64,000 nucleotides of DNA. Source: Psychrobacillus psychrodurans (GTDB taxonomy: Bacteria; Bacillota; Bacilli; Bacillales_A; Planococcaceae). Of this stretch, positions 16,074-25,230 are shown in pieces. The notes beneath the pieces were generated by a model, which saw only the letters and a list, made by a program, of their open reading frames with translations, was not told where the DNA came from and did not search any database. The position numbers were made by a program, and so were the translations under genes. Location: NCBI RefSeq assembly GCF_027563345.1, contig NZ_JAMKBK010000002.1; one strand, 5' to 3'. Each line of letters opens with the position of its first letter. Within the stretch, counting starts at the first letter, position 1.

Positions 16074-16622
16074 ATGGGTAATATTCATGCAACCACGATA
16101 TTTGCAGTTAGTCATAAAGGCAGCCATGCTATGGCTGGAGATGGGCAAGTGACATTAGGTAACCAAGTAGTGATGAAGCATACTGCAAAAAAAGTGAGAA
16201 GACTTTTTAATGGTCAAGTTGTAGCAGGTTTTGCAGGTTCTGTAGCAGACGCATTTACATTATTTGAAATGTTTGAAGGAAAGCTCTTAGAATATAACGG
16301 AAATTTACAAAGAGCAGCAGTTGAGCTTGCCAAGCAATGGCGAGGAGACAAAATGCTACGTCAATTAGAGGCAATGCTGCTAGTGATGGACAAAAATAGT
16401 TTATTGCTTGTATCCGGAACGGGTGAAGTGATAGAGCCGGATGATGGTATACTAGCTATCGGCTCTGGCGGGAACTATGCATTAGCTGCTGGAAGAGCTT
16501 TAAAGCAATACGCTGGAGAGAATATGACAGCAAAGGAAATTGCTAAGGCAGCGCTAACTACGGCTGCAGATATATGTGTATTTACAAACCATCAAATTAT
16601 TGTGGAGGTATTAGGTGAATGA
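16074..16622 (+). CDS. hslV: ATP-dependent protease subunit HslV (ClpQ/CodW)
   Basis: HslV is the proteolytic double-ring core of the HslUV complex. The start ATG at 16074 has GGAGGT at 16061-16066. The protein (182 residues) begins MGNIHATTIFAV and contains GDGQVTLG and GFAGSVADAFTLFE. The family's N-terminal nucleophile threonine corresponds to Thr7, after a short leader that would have to be removed. The N-terminal serine reported for B. subtilis CodW (MSSFHATT) is Gly here. The stop overlaps hslU by 4 bases. Confidence 0.96.
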   Translation: MGNIHATTIFAVSHKGSHAMAGDGQVTLGNQVVMKHTAKKVRRLFNGQVVAGFAGSVADAFTLFEMFEGKLLEYNGNLQRAAVELAKQWRGDKMLRQLEAMLLVMDKNSLLLVSGTGEVIEPDDGILAIGSGGNYALAAGRALKQYAGENMTAKEIAKAALTTAADICVFTNHQIIVEVLGE

Positions 16623-18010
16623 AGGAAACTAACTTAACCCCAAAACAAATTACTGAGCATCTAAATAAATATATCGTTGGTCAAGAAGCTGCAAAAAAAG
16701 CAGTAGCGGTCGCACTTCGAAATCGGTATCGTCGACAATTATTGGATGAAGAGATGAAAAACGAAGTGATTCCAAAGAATATTCTAATGATTGGACCTAC
16801 AGGAGTCGGGAAAACAGAAATTGCTAGAAGGATTGCTAAATTAACAAAAGCACCTTTTATAAAAGTGGAGGCAACAAAGTTTACTGAAGTAGGATACGTC
16901 GGTAGAGACGTTGAGTCCATGGTGAGAGATTTGGTAGAAGCAGCTATACGAATTGTCCGAGAAGAAAAGATGGAAGAAGTAAAAGACCAAGCGATTCGTT
17001 TGGCAAATGATGCAATCGTTAAATTACTTGTTCCTTCCTTAAAGAAAAAGAATTCTAATTCCAATCCATTTGAAGCATTATTCGGAGGCAAAGAAGAAGA
17101 TACTACTGATGTAGAAGATACAGATGTACGTTTAAAACGTTCGCAAATTGCCGAAGATTTAAGAGATGGAAAATTGGAAGAAGAGTTTATAACTGTAGAG
17201 GTTGTGGAACAAACCCCTTCACTATTTGATGCTCTGCAACCAGGTGGTATGGAGAGTATGGGGATGAATATGCAAGACGCCCTATCGAATTTAATGCCAA
17301 AGAAAAAGAAAAAACGTAAAATGAAAGTAAAAGATGCACGTAAAGTATTAATGCAAGAAGAAGCGAACAAGTTGATAGACAAAGATGAACTATCTCAAAT
17401 TGCTATAGAAAAAACAGAACAAACAGGTATCATATTTATCGATGAAATGGATAAAATAGCAAGTAAGAATGGTGCCGGTTCTTCTGCAGATGTATCTAGA
17501 GAAGGTGTTCAACGAGATATTCTGCCAATTGTAGAGGGATCTACAGTTACTACAAAATATGGTGCAGTAAAAACAGATTATATTTTGTTTATAGCAGCGG
17601 GAGCCTTCCATATGGCTAAGCCGTCAGATTTGATCCCCGAATTACAGGGACGTTTTCCAATTCGTGTAGAATTAGAAAAATTGACAAAAGAAGATTTTGT
17701 TCGTATTTTAAAAGAGCCGCGCCAATCTCTAATTAAACAATATGAGGCTCTATTAGAAACTGAAGGAGTAACCATCACGTTCTCAGAAGAATCTATTGAA
17801 AGAATCGGTGAAATCGCTTATGAAGTCAATCAGGAGACCGATAATATAGGAGCGAGGCGTTTACACACAATTCTAGAGAAGATTTTAGAGGAGCTTTCTT
17901 TTGAGGCGTCTGACATTTCGCCAGCTCATATTCAGATCACCCCTGCTTATATAGACCAAAAACTTGACAAAATTGTGAAAAATAGAGATTTATCGCAATT
18001 TATTTTATAA
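16619..18010 (+). CDS. hslU: HslUV ATPase subunit HslU (ClpY/CodX)
   Basis: HslU is the AAA+ unfoldase that feeds proteins to HslV. The 463-residue protein has Walker A GPTGVGKT (59-66), the pore motif region GYVGRDVESMVRDL, an inserted I-domain (about 110-240, with a Lys-rich KKKKKRKMK stretch) and Walker B IIFIDEMDK (Asp275-Glu276). Sensor 2 is GARRLHTILE near the end. It overlaps hslV by ATGA. codY follows after 84 bases. Confidence 0.97.
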   Translation: MKETNLTPKQITEHLNKYIVGQEAAKKAVAVALRNRYRRQLLDEEMKNEVIPKNILMIGPTGVGKTEIARRIAKLTKAPFIKVEATKFTEVGYVGRDVESMVRDLVEAAIRIVREEKMEEVKDQAIRLANDAIVKLLVPSLKKKNSNSNPFEALFGGKEEDTTDVEDTDVRLKRSQIAEDLRDGKLEEEFITVEVVEQTPSLFDALQPGGMESMGMNMQDALSNLMPKKKKKRKMKVKDARKVLMQEEANKLIDKDELSQIAIEKTEQTGIIFIDEMDKIASKNGAGSSADVSREGVQRDILPIVEGSTVTTKYGAVKTDYILFIAAGAFHMAKPSDLIPELQGRFPIRVELEKLTKEDFVRILKEPRQSLIKQYEALLETEGVTITFSEESIERIGEIAYEVNQETDNIGARRLHTILEKILEELSFEASDISPAHIQITPAYIDQKLDKIVKNRDLSQFIL

Positions 18011-18094
18011 AATCAATTCAAATTAGTATCTAAAACAATTAAAAACCTTTAGAATATTAAAATAAATAAGAAAATTAAATGGAGGATTCAATTC

Positions 18095-18874
18095 ATGAAT
18101 TTATTAACTAAAACAAGAAAAATTAACTCAATGTTACAAGCATCTGCTGGTAAGCCAGTTAACTTTAAGGAAATGGCTGCTACATTAAGTGAAGTAATCG
18201 AAAGTAATGCTTTTATCGTATCTAGAAAAGGAAAACTATTAGGTTTTGAAGTTCATCAACAAATTGAAAATGAGCGCATGATTAAAATGATGGAAGAGCG
18301 TCAATTCCCAGAACAATATACAAAAAACCTTTTTCATGTGGACGAAACATCATCAAATTTAGATGTCTTCAGTGAGCACTCTGTTTTCCCAGAAGAAAAC
18401 CGTGAATTATTTAAAGATGGTTTAACAACAATTGTTCCGATCATTGGTGGTGGTGAGCGTTTAGGAACATTAATATTAGGTCGTCTAAAACAAGAGTTTG
18501 AAGATGATGATTTAATCCTTGGCGAATATGGTGCAACAGTTGTTGGTATGGAGATTCTTCGTGAGAAATCAGAGGAAATTGAAGAAGAAGCTCGTAGTAA
18601 AGCAGTCGTTCAAATGGCTATAAACTCATTGTCTTATAGTGAATTAGAAGCAATCGAACATATCTTTGAAGAATTAGATGGCAGTGAAGGTCTATTAGTA
18701 GCATCTAAAATTGCTGATCGCGTAGGAATTACAAGATCTGTTATCGTAAACGCACTTCGTAAATTAGAAAGTGCTGGTGTAATTGAGTCAAGATCGCTTG
18801 GGATGAAAGGAACATATATCAAAGTATTAAATGATAAGTTTCTTGCAGAATTAGCTCATCTTAAAATGAAATAA
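18095..18874 (+). CDS. codY: GTP- and branched-chain amino acid-sensing regulator CodY
   Basis: CodY represses nutrient-adaptation genes when GTP and branched-chain amino acids are plentiful. The 259 residues comprise an N-terminal GAF domain for Ile/Val (MNLLTKTRKINSMLQASAG onward) and a C-terminal winged helix with ASKIADRVGITRSVIVNALR as the recognition region. It follows the xerC-hslVU genes as in B. subtilis codVWXY and ends at a strong terminator just before the flagellar cluster. CodY controls fla/che in B. subtilis. I could not identify a CodY box here. Confidence 0.97.
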   Translation: MNLLTKTRKINSMLQASAGKPVNFKEMAATLSEVIESNAFIVSRKGKLLGFEVHQQIENERMIKMMEERQFPEQYTKNLFHVDETSSNLDVFSEHSVFPEENRELFKDGLTTIVPIIGGGERLGTLILGRLKQEFEDDDLILGEYGATVVGMEILREKSEEIEEEARSKAVVQMAINSLSYSELEAIEHIFEELDGSEGLLVASKIADRVGITRSVIVNALRKLESAGVIESRSLGMKGTYIKVLNDKFLAELAHLKMK

Positions 18875-18886
18875 TTGATAATTTTC

Positions 18887-18924
18887 TGTCTTTTCCGCTT
18901 TATGCGGGAAAGACATTTTTTTTT
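18887..18924 (+). terminator. Intrinsic terminator of codY
   Basis: Arms TGTCTTTTCCGC (18887-18898) and GCGGGAAAGACA (18904-18915) with a 5-base loop are followed by nine T. It insulates codY from the fla/che cluster. Confidence 0.9.
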
Positions 18925-19068
18925 ATTTAGGATAAAACTATTAAAAGTTTTTAGTTGATTTTTACTAGTAATGTATGTAAAAATTAACAATTGACTAGGA
19001 ATGGTAAAAAATGTCGACGAGTATCAAATAAAAAGGTATAAAGTCCTATCAAATTGCTAAAAAATCAA

Positions 19069-19097
19069 TAGACACAATGTTACATAATCATTACAAT
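19069..19097 (+). promoter_or_regulatory. SigmaA-type promoter of the fla/che cluster
   Basis: TAGACA at 19069-19074 and TACAAT at 19092-19097 are 17 bases apart, each one mismatch from consensus. It lies 70 bases before flgB in the 240-base AT-rich region after codY. I looked for a SigD promoter (TAAA then GCCGATAT at about 15 bases) in this region and did not find one. Confidence 0.6.
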
Positions 19098-19166
19098 TAG
19101 ATTATTGTGATATTCAAAGATAATTACTAAAAAATATGTCGTATTTTAAAATGTTGAGGTGAAAAA

Positions 19167-19556
19167 ATGAGTATATTTAGTGGGGCAATATCGGGTTTGG
19201 AGAAAGGATTAGATTTTGCAGCGACAAAACAAAAGACAATTGCGCAAAATATAGCAAATGTCGACACTCCTAATTATAAGGCGAAAAGTGTTAGTTTTAG
19301 TGAATACTTATCCGACGCTAAACAATCGTCTATTTCAGCGCATAGAACACAAGAAAAACATATAGATTTTCATACAAAGTCTAGTTCATCAGGTGTGTTC
19401 GATTACAATTACAACTATAACCACAATGGCAACGGCGTTGATATGGATAAGGAACAAGCAAATCTAGCGACCAATCAAATCTATTATAATGCTCTAATAG
19501 ACAGAATTAGTGGCAAGTTAAATACATTACAAACTGTTATTAAAGGAGGACGCTAA
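19167..19556 (+). CDS. flgB: Flagellar basal-body rod protein FlgB
   Basis: The 129-residue proximal rod protein is first in the fla/che cluster. The N-terminal rod motif QKTIAQNIANVDTPNYKAKSV is typical. A Ser/Asn-rich loop lies at about residues 50-90 and the C-terminal helix begins near NQIYYNALIDR. The ATG follows TTGAGGTGA. flgC begins 2 bases after the stop. Confidence 0.96.
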   Translation: MSIFSGAISGLEKGLDFAATKQKTIAQNIANVDTPNYKAKSVSFSEYLSDAKQSSISAHRTQEKHIDFHTKSSSSGVFDYNYNYNHNGNGVDMDKEQANLATNQIYYNALIDRISGKLNTLQTVIKGGR

Positions 19557-19558
19557 TT

Positions 19559-20020
19559 ATGTCGATTTTTCATGGAATGAATACGACAGCCTCAGCATTA
19601 ACTGCTGGTCGACTTAGAATGGATGTAATTTCCTCCAATATGGCGAATGTAGATACAACTAGAGCTAAGTTAGTAAACGGTGAGTGGCAAGCATATAGAA
19701 GGAAGTCTGTGACATTAAAACCATTAGAGGGCAATTTTTCGAATTTCTTAAATGTGGCAATGGGCTCATCCGACAACAAAAGTGTCGGTAATGGGGTGAA
19801 AGTTAGTGATGTAAAGGAAGATATAGAAACGCCTTTTAAATTAGTGTATGATCCGACGCATATTGATGCAGATGCAGATGGGTATGTGGAAATGCCAAAT
19901 GTTGACCCGTTACGAGAAATGGTTGATTTGATATCAGCTACGAGATCCTATGAGGCGAACGTAACGGTTTTTAATGCAAACAAAGCAATGTTATCTAAGG
20001 CGTTAGAAATAGGGAAATAA
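19559..20020 (+). CDS. flgC: Flagellar basal-body rod protein FlgC
   Basis: The 153-residue rod subunit begins MSIFHGMNTTASALTAGRLR. MDVISSNMANVDTTR is the shared rod/hook N-terminal motif, and the C terminus DLISATRSYEANVTVFNANK is the matching coiled-coil helix. AAAGGAGGA at 19542-19550 sits at ideal spacing. Confidence 0.96.
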   Translation: MSIFHGMNTTASALTAGRLRMDVISSNMANVDTTRAKLVNGEWQAYRRKSVTLKPLEGNFSNFLNVAMGSSDNKSVGNGVKVSDVKEDIETPFKLVYDPTHIDADADGYVEMPNVDPLREMVDLISATRSYEANVTVFNANKAMLSKALEIGK

Positions 20021-20040
20021 GAAAGAAGGTATAGTTTAAA

Positions 20041-20346
20041 TTGCCAATAGAATCCATATCATTATTTAATCCTTCACAAATTAATCCAGTTTCGACAACT
20101 TCGAAATTAAGTCCCGCAGAGGCGCAAGGTGAATTTGGTGATTTTTTAAAAACAGCCATTCAATCTGTGAATGAAAATCAAAAAGCGTCGGATGTAGCTA
20201 CTGAAAAGCTATTAACTGGTGGAAATATCGAATTACACGATGTGATGATTGCTTCTCAAAAGGCAAGTATTACATTAAATGCGACATTAGAAATCAGGAA
20301 CAAAGTAGTAGAGGCATATCAAGAAATAATGCGTATGTCAGTATAA
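20041..20346 (+). CDS. fliE: Flagellar hook-basal body protein FliE
   Basis: FliE (101 residues) joins the MS ring to the rod. The C-terminal half is diagnostic: ELHDVMIASQKASITLNATLEIRNKVVEAYQEIMRM. No ATG is available near the beginning, so the start is TTG at 20041, behind AAGAAGGT at a longish spacing. It fits between flgC and fliF as in B. subtilis. Confidence 0.92.
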   Translation: MPIESISLFNPSQINPVSTTSKLSPAEAQGEFGDFLKTAIQSVNENQKASDVATEKLLTGGNIELHDVMIASQKASITLNATLEIRNKVVEAYQEIMRMSV

Positions 20347-20405
20347 CCTCTCTCGGTTATCGCTAAGTATCGGGTAAAAATATTCACCATAGCCGGAGGA
20401 TAATA

Positions 20406-21995
20406 ATGAATGAACGTATAAAAAAAATGACAAGCGATGTAACCAGGTTTTGGAAGAGTCGCACTAAAATGCAAAAAGGAACAATGATCGGTAGTGTGTT
20501 AGGAATTATCGTAATAGCTATAGCTATTACTTTTATGATGAATAAAACTAACTTTGTTCCGCTTTATACCGATGTAAGTCCATCTGAAATTGGTCGTATT
20601 AAAGAAACATTAGATGCACAAGCAGTGCCAAATGAAATTGCCCCAGGTGGAACGTCCATCTTAGTACCAGCAGAGCAAGTTGATGCATTGTTAGTACAAC
20701 TAGCGGCAGAAGGTTATCCTGAATCGGGTATGATCGACTATAATTTCTTTTCCCAAAACGCGGGATTTGGTATGACAGATAATGAGTTTAATGTATTAAA
20801 ACTGGCTTCCATGCAAACAGAGCTTGCGAAATTGATTAAAGGTGTCAAAGGGGTAAAGGATGCCCAGGTAATGATAACTTTACCTGAGGAAGGGGTATTT
20901 CTATCTCAAACCAATGAAACTGCAAGTGCAGCGATAGTTTTGAATACAGAGGCAGGGTACAAATTTACAGATACACAGATTTTGTCCTTATATAACTTAG
21001 TATCCAAGTCAATTCCTAATCTAGCTCCAGAAGATATCAGCATTAGAAATCAGTATTTAGAGTACTTTGACTTAGAACAAGCAAATGCAAATACAGCAGG
21101 AGCAAATGTAAACGATCAAATGTCGATTAAGAAAACAATTGAACGTGATTTACAGCGTCAAGTACAAACAATGTTAGGTACTTTAATGGGACAAGACAAA
21201 GTAGTTGTCTCTGTTACTACAGACATTGACTTTAAACAAGAGAATCGCGAAGAAAATTTAGTAGAACCGGTTGATGAAGAAAATATGGCGGGAATTGAAA
21301 TTAGCGCTCAACGTATTTCCGAAACTTTTACTGGTGAAAATCCTGTAGCAGGTGGTACTCCAGCAACAGAAGATGCAACTGATAACTTTACTAACTATGT
21401 AGAAGGTTCTACGTCAAACGGTGATTATGAGCGAATTGAGGACACGATTAATAGTGAAGTAAATCGTATCAGAAAAGAAATAGTAGAAAGCCCATATAAA
21501 ATTAGAGATATAGGTATTCAAGTTATGGTAGAACCACCTAGTCCTGATGATGTTACTACTATGCCAGAGGGTGTAGAACAAGATATTGAACAAATTCTTG
21601 CGACAATTATCCGTACTTCTATCGATGAAGAAGCAGGTGGGGAATTGACAGAGGAATTACTACAGGAAAAAATTGTAGTTTCTGTGCAACCATTTAACGG
21701 TAAAGTGGCGGCAGTGACAAGTACGCAATCGACTATTCCTTGGTGGGTATATGTAATCGGTGGAATTTTACTAGTTGCAATAATACTTCTAGTAGTATCC
21801 TTAGTGCGCTCTAGAAAAAACGATGAGGAAGAATTGATTATTCTAGAAGAGCAACGAGAAGAACTTAATGTTGATGACATAAATACAGAAAAAGAAACCG
21901 AATCGACTTTAAGAAGAAAACAGTTAGAAAAAATGGCGAAAGATAAGCCAGAAGAATTTGCTAAGTTATTACGTACTTGGATAGCAGAGGATTAA
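20406..21995 (+). CDS. fliF: Flagellar MS-ring protein FliF
   Basis: FliF multimerises in the membrane as the base of the flagellum. The 529-residue protein has membrane segments at about 25-45 and 446-466. Between them lies the ring-building periplasm-side domain, with APGGTSILVPAEQVDALLVQ and SAAIVLNTEAGY. The C-terminal tail KPEEFAKLLRTWIAED is the FliG-binding helix. The start has CGGAGGA upstream. Confidence 0.96.
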   Translation: MNERIKKMTSDVTRFWKSRTKMQKGTMIGSVLGIIVIAIAITFMMNKTNFVPLYTDVSPSEIGRIKETLDAQAVPNEIAPGGTSILVPAEQVDALLVQLAAEGYPESGMIDYNFFSQNAGFGMTDNEFNVLKLASMQTELAKLIKGVKGVKDAQVMITLPEEGVFLSQTNETASAAIVLNTEAGYKFTDTQILSLYNLVSKSIPNLAPEDISIRNQYLEYFDLEQANANTAGANVNDQMSIKKTIERDLQRQVQTMLGTLMGQDKVVVSVTTDIDFKQENREENLVEPVDEENMAGIEISAQRISETFTGENPVAGGTPATEDATDNFTNYVEGSTSNGDYERIEDTINSEVNRIRKEIVESPYKIRDIGIQVMVEPPSPDDVTTMPEGVEQDIEQILATIIRTSIDEEAGGELTEELLQEKIVVSVQPFNGKVAAVTSTQSTIPWWVYVIGGILLVAIILLVVSLVRSRKNDEEELIILEEQREELNVDDINTEKETESTLRRKQLEKMAKDKPEEFAKLLRTWIAED

Positions 21996-22020
21996 CTTTA
22001 TTTTCGTAAAATAAAAGTTA

Positions 22021-22119
22021 AAGCCTCCGGCGGATGTCACAGATTTTGAAAAAATATTAACCTGGTTTGCTGGGTTCAAATCTGGACGCAATTATGCCGA
22101 AGCGTAATTGATTGGGGGG
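22021..22119 (+). repeat. Structured intercistronic element upstream of fliG
   Basis: The gap between fliF and fliG holds two hairpins. CAGATTTTGAA (22040-22050) pairs with TTCAAATCTG (22075-22084, one bulge). CAATTATGC (22089-22097) pairs with GCGTAATTG (22102-22110) around a CGAA tetraloop. The element ends with ATTGGGGGG, which provides the only Shine-Dalgarno-like sequence for fliG. From memory, CCTCCGGCGGATGTCACAGA begins a repeat common in Lysinibacillus-like genomes. There is only one copy here. Confidence 0.5.
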
Positions 22120-22125
22120 ACGGCT

Positions 22126-23139
22126 ATGAACAAGAAAGAAAAAGATTTAAGTGGTAAACAAAAAGCCGCGCTCTTATTAATTTCTCTTGGACCAGAAGTG
22201 TCTGCTTCTATATATAAGCATTTAAATGAAGAAGAAATTGAGCGTTTAACTCTTGAAATTTCTGGGGTAAAAAAAGTAGAGCCTGAGATTAAAGAAGATA
22301 TAATAGAAGAATTTCACAATATAGCATTAGCACAAGATTATATTTCGCAGGGTGGTATTGGCTACGCAAAAACAGTTTTAGAAAAAGCATTAGGTACAGA
22401 TCATGCACAGGCAATTATTAATCGACTTACTTCTTCTTTACAAGTGAGGCCGTTTGATTTTGCTAGGCGTGCAGAGCCAGCTCAACTGTTTAACTTTATT
22501 CAAAATGAACATCCACAAACGATTGCTCTGATTCTTTCTTACTTAGAAGCACAGCAAGCAGGAATAATCCTTTCGTCATTACCGCAGGAAGTACAAGCAG
22601 ATATTGCAAAAAGAATAGCTACAATGGATTCTACTTCACCTGAAGTGATTAGTGAAATTGAGTCTGTACTTGAACGCAAGCTATCCTCGACGGTTACCCA
22701 GGATTACACAGAAACGGGCGGTATCGACGCAGTCGTAGAAGTGTTAAATGGTGTGGATAGAACAACTGAGAAAACAATTTTGGATGCTCTAGAAATACAA
22801 GATCCAGAACTTGCAGAAGAGATTAAGAAAAGAATGTTCGTATTCGAAGATATTGTCACACTGGATAACCGCTCTATTCAACGAGTTATTCGTGACTGTG
22901 AAAATGAAGATCTTCTACTTTCGATGAAGGTTTCTAGTGAAGAAGTTAAAGATGTTATTTTCCGCAATATGTCCGTACGTATGGCTGAGACATTTAAAGA
23001 AGAAATGGAAATCATGGGACCAGTTCGTCTACGTGACGTGGAAGAAGCACAATCTAGAATTGTTACTGTAATTAGAAGATTGGAAGACGCAGGCGAAATA
23101 ATAATTGCTCGTGGTGGAGGAGATGACATCATTGTCTAA
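22126..23139 (+). CDS. fliG: Flagellar motor switch protein FliG
   Basis: FliG is the rotor protein on which the stator pulls. At 337 residues it has the normal three ARM-like domains. Motifs include LTLEISGVKKVEPE, EHPQTIALILSYLE (the EHPQT hinge), GGIDAVVEVLNGVDR and the torque helix RAIQRVIRD-like segment NRSIQRVIRDCENEDL. The C terminus ends EIIIARGGGDDIIV. The ATG at 22126 is preceded by GGGGGGACGGCT, so the ribosome-binding site is G-rich and atypical. It overlaps fliH by 17 bases. Confidence 0.96.
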   Translation: MNKKEKDLSGKQKAALLLISLGPEVSASIYKHLNEEEIERLTLEISGVKKVEPEIKEDIIEEFHNIALAQDYISQGGIGYAKTVLEKALGTDHAQAIINRLTSSLQVRPFDFARRAEPAQLFNFIQNEHPQTIALILSYLEAQQAGIILSSLPQEVQADIAKRIATMDSTSPEVISEIESVLERKLSSTVTQDYTETGGIDAVVEVLNGVDRTTEKTILDALEIQDPELAEEIKKRMFVFEDIVTLDNRSIQRVIRDCENEDLLLSMKVSSEEVKDVIFRNMSVRMAETFKEEMEIMGPVRLRDVEEAQSRIVTVIRRLEDAGEIIIARGGGDDIIV

Positions 23140-23902
23140 AATTTTCCGAAATGTATATTTGAATGAAACAAAGGAAAATTCAAAACCCATTCAAATAAGG
23201 AATTTATATGTTCAAGAAGTGTTGAACACAGACGAGCCGTTGACTTTAGATGTTCTTATACAAGAGAGAAGTAAAATGATAGAAGAAGTAAATCAAGAAA
23301 TAGAAGAGAAACGCTCTAAATTAACTAAAGATATTGAAGAAACTAAACAGTATATCGAAAATCAGCTGAGTGAATGGGAAGAAGAGAAGATAACCTATCA
23401 GCAACAAGCGTATGACGAAGGCTTTATGCAAGGAATGGAAGAAGGTCGTTTAAAAGCTCAAGCTGAAATGCAAAACTCATTAAAATTAGCTAATGATGCA
23501 GTGAAAACTGCTCATGAGAATGCGGCAAATTACTTACAACAACAAGAACAGGTCATTTTAGAATTGGCTATACGAACCACAGAGAGAATTATTGCAACAA
23601 AGCTAGATGAAAATGAAGAGTTGTTTTTATCGATTGTTAAAAGAGGTTTAAAAGAAGCAAGAGAAATGAAAGAGATCAAACTTTATGTCTCACCTATCTA
23701 TTTTGAACTCGTATCTAATAATAGACAAGAACTCTCTTCCATCTTTCCTGTAGATGTCCCATTTATGATTTTCGTAGATGAAGATATGAATGAAACTGAT
23801 TGTTATATAGAAACAAATCATGGAAGAATCGTTGTCAGTATTGACGAGCAGGTCCAGGAGTTGCGACGAAAGCTAGTAGATATTCTTGATAGTATGGAGT
23901 GA
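23123..23902 (+). CDS. fliH: Flagellar assembly protein FliH
   Basis: FliH regulates the export ATPase FliI. The 259 residues include a long coiled coil (about 45-115), the glycine-spaced stretch AYDEGFMQGMEEGRLKAQAE and a C-terminal V-ATPase-E-like domain. I chose ATG at 23123 because MTSLSKIFRN resembles the B. subtilis start MISLSN. It overlaps the fliG end, and GGTGGAGG lies very close upstream. TTG at 23132 has better spacing and is possible. Confidence 0.9.
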   Translation: MTSLSKIFRNVYLNETKENSKPIQIRNLYVQEVLNTDEPLTLDVLIQERSKMIEEVNQEIEEKRSKLTKDIEETKQYIENQLSEWEEEKITYQQQAYDEGFMQGMEEGRLKAQAEMQNSLKLANDAVKTAHENAANYLQQQEQVILELAIRTTERIIATKLDENEELFLSIVKRGLKEAREMKEIKLYVSPIYFELVSNNRQELSSIFPVDVPFMIFVDEDMNETDCYIETNHGRIVVSIDEQVQELRRKLVDILDSME

Positions 23903-23907
23903 ATGTG

Positions 23908-25230
23908 ATGAAAGCTGTAGATTTAATTCAACAAATTTCGAAGGTACCTACTTTTAAAAAATATGGTCGAGTTAGTCGAGTTGTTGGATTAATGATTGAA
24001 TCACAAGGTCCTGAAAGTTCTGTTGGTGATGTTTGTAAGATTCATATAAATTCACCCAAAACAGGTGCCTCCGTTATTCTTGCTGAAGTAGTTGGATTTA
24101 AGGAAGAAGTCGTAGTATTAATGCCCTATACGAATATTAGAGAAATATCTACTGGCTGTTTAGTCGAAGGGACAAATAGTCCATTAGAGATTAAGGTTGG
24201 TCCAGAGTTAATAGGGAGAGTTTTAGATTCGATGGGAAATCCAATTGATGGTTCTGTTTTACCTAAAGGTTTGATGACAGTTGGTACCGAAAAAGATTCC
24301 CCAAATCCGTTGACAAGACCACCTATTGAAGAACAAATCGAGGTCGGTGTAAAGGCAATCGATGGAATGTTAACAGTCGGAAAAGGTCAAAGGGTAGGTA
24401 TTTTTGCTGGATCAGGTGTTGGAAAAAGCACATTACTTGGAATGATTGCTAGAAACACTAACGCGGATTTAAATGTCATTGCACTAATTGGAGAACGCGG
24501 CAGAGAAGTTCGAGAGTTTATCGAAAGAGATTTGGGAAAAGAAGGATTAGAAAAATCAATTGTAGTAGCAGCAACTTCTGACCAACCTGCATTAATGCGG
24601 ATTAAAGGTGCATTTACAGCTACAGCTATCGCAGAATACTTCCGAGACAAAGGGTTAAACGTAATGCTTATGATGGATTCGGTTACTCGTGTAGCAATGG
24701 CACAACGGGAAGTGGGTCTTGCTGTGGGAGAACCTCCAGCAACTAGAGGATATACCCCCTCTGTATTTTCCATTTTACCTAAGCTATTAGAAAGAACAGG
24801 TACAAATGAAAACGGAACTATTACAGCATTTTACACAGTATTAGTAGATGGTGATGACATGAATGAGCCAATTGCCGATACCGTTCGCGGTATTTTAGAT
24901 GGTCATATTGTGTTGGATCGTTCACTTGCTAACAAGGGACAGTATCCAGCTATTAATGTATTAAAAAGTATTAGTCGATTGATGAATCATATTTCAGATG
25001 AAAATCATGTGAAAGCTGCGGAAAGATTGAGAGATTTATATTTTACGTACAATAAATCGGAAGATCTTATCAATATCGGAGCATATAAGCGTGGCACATC
25101 TCGTGAAATTGACGAAGCTATACAGTACGAACCTTTAATTACTTCATTTTTAAAACAAGGATATTTAGATAAAGTCTCTTTAGATTCCTCCGTAGATGAA
25201 TTAGTGAAATTATCAGGTGGTGTTTCATAG
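23908..25230 (+). CDS. fliI: Flagellar export ATPase FliI
   Basis: FliI is the F1-beta-like ATPase that energises export of flagellar subunits. The 440-residue protein has P-loop GIFAGSGVGKST, Walker B region VMLMMDSVTRVAMAQRE and YTPSVFSILPKLLERTG. ATG 23908 is 8 bases after GGAG at 23896-23899 and matches the usual MK start. The in-frame GTGs at 23899 and 23905 are rejected on spacing. fliJ begins directly at the stop. Confidence 0.97.
   Translation: MKAVDLIQQISKVPTFKKYGRVSRVVGLMIESQGPESSVGDVCKIHINSPKTGASVILAEVVGFKEEVVVLMPYTNIREISTGCLVEGTNSPLEIKVGPELIGRVLDSMGNPIDGSVLPKGLMTVGTEKDSPNPLTRPPIEEQIEVGVKAIDGMLTVGKGQRVGIFAGSGVGKSTLLGMIARNTNADLNVIALIGERGREVREFIERDLGKEGLEKSIVVAATSDQPALMRIKGAFTATAIAEYFRDKGLNVMLMMDSVTRVAMAQREVGLAVGEPPATRGYTPSVFSILPKLLERTGTNENGTITAFYTVLVDGDDMNEPIADTVRGILDGHIVLDRSLANKGQYPAINVLKSISRLMNHISDENHVKAAERLRDLYFTYNKSEDLINIGAYKRGTSREIDEAIQYEPLITSFLKQGYLDKVSLDSSVDELVKLSGGVS

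Noticed and set aside
16681..17382. 233-codon minus-strand frame opposite hslU
   Set aside because: Shadow of an AT-rich gene on the other strand. It is rich in Ser, Phe and Ile with no start context or family.
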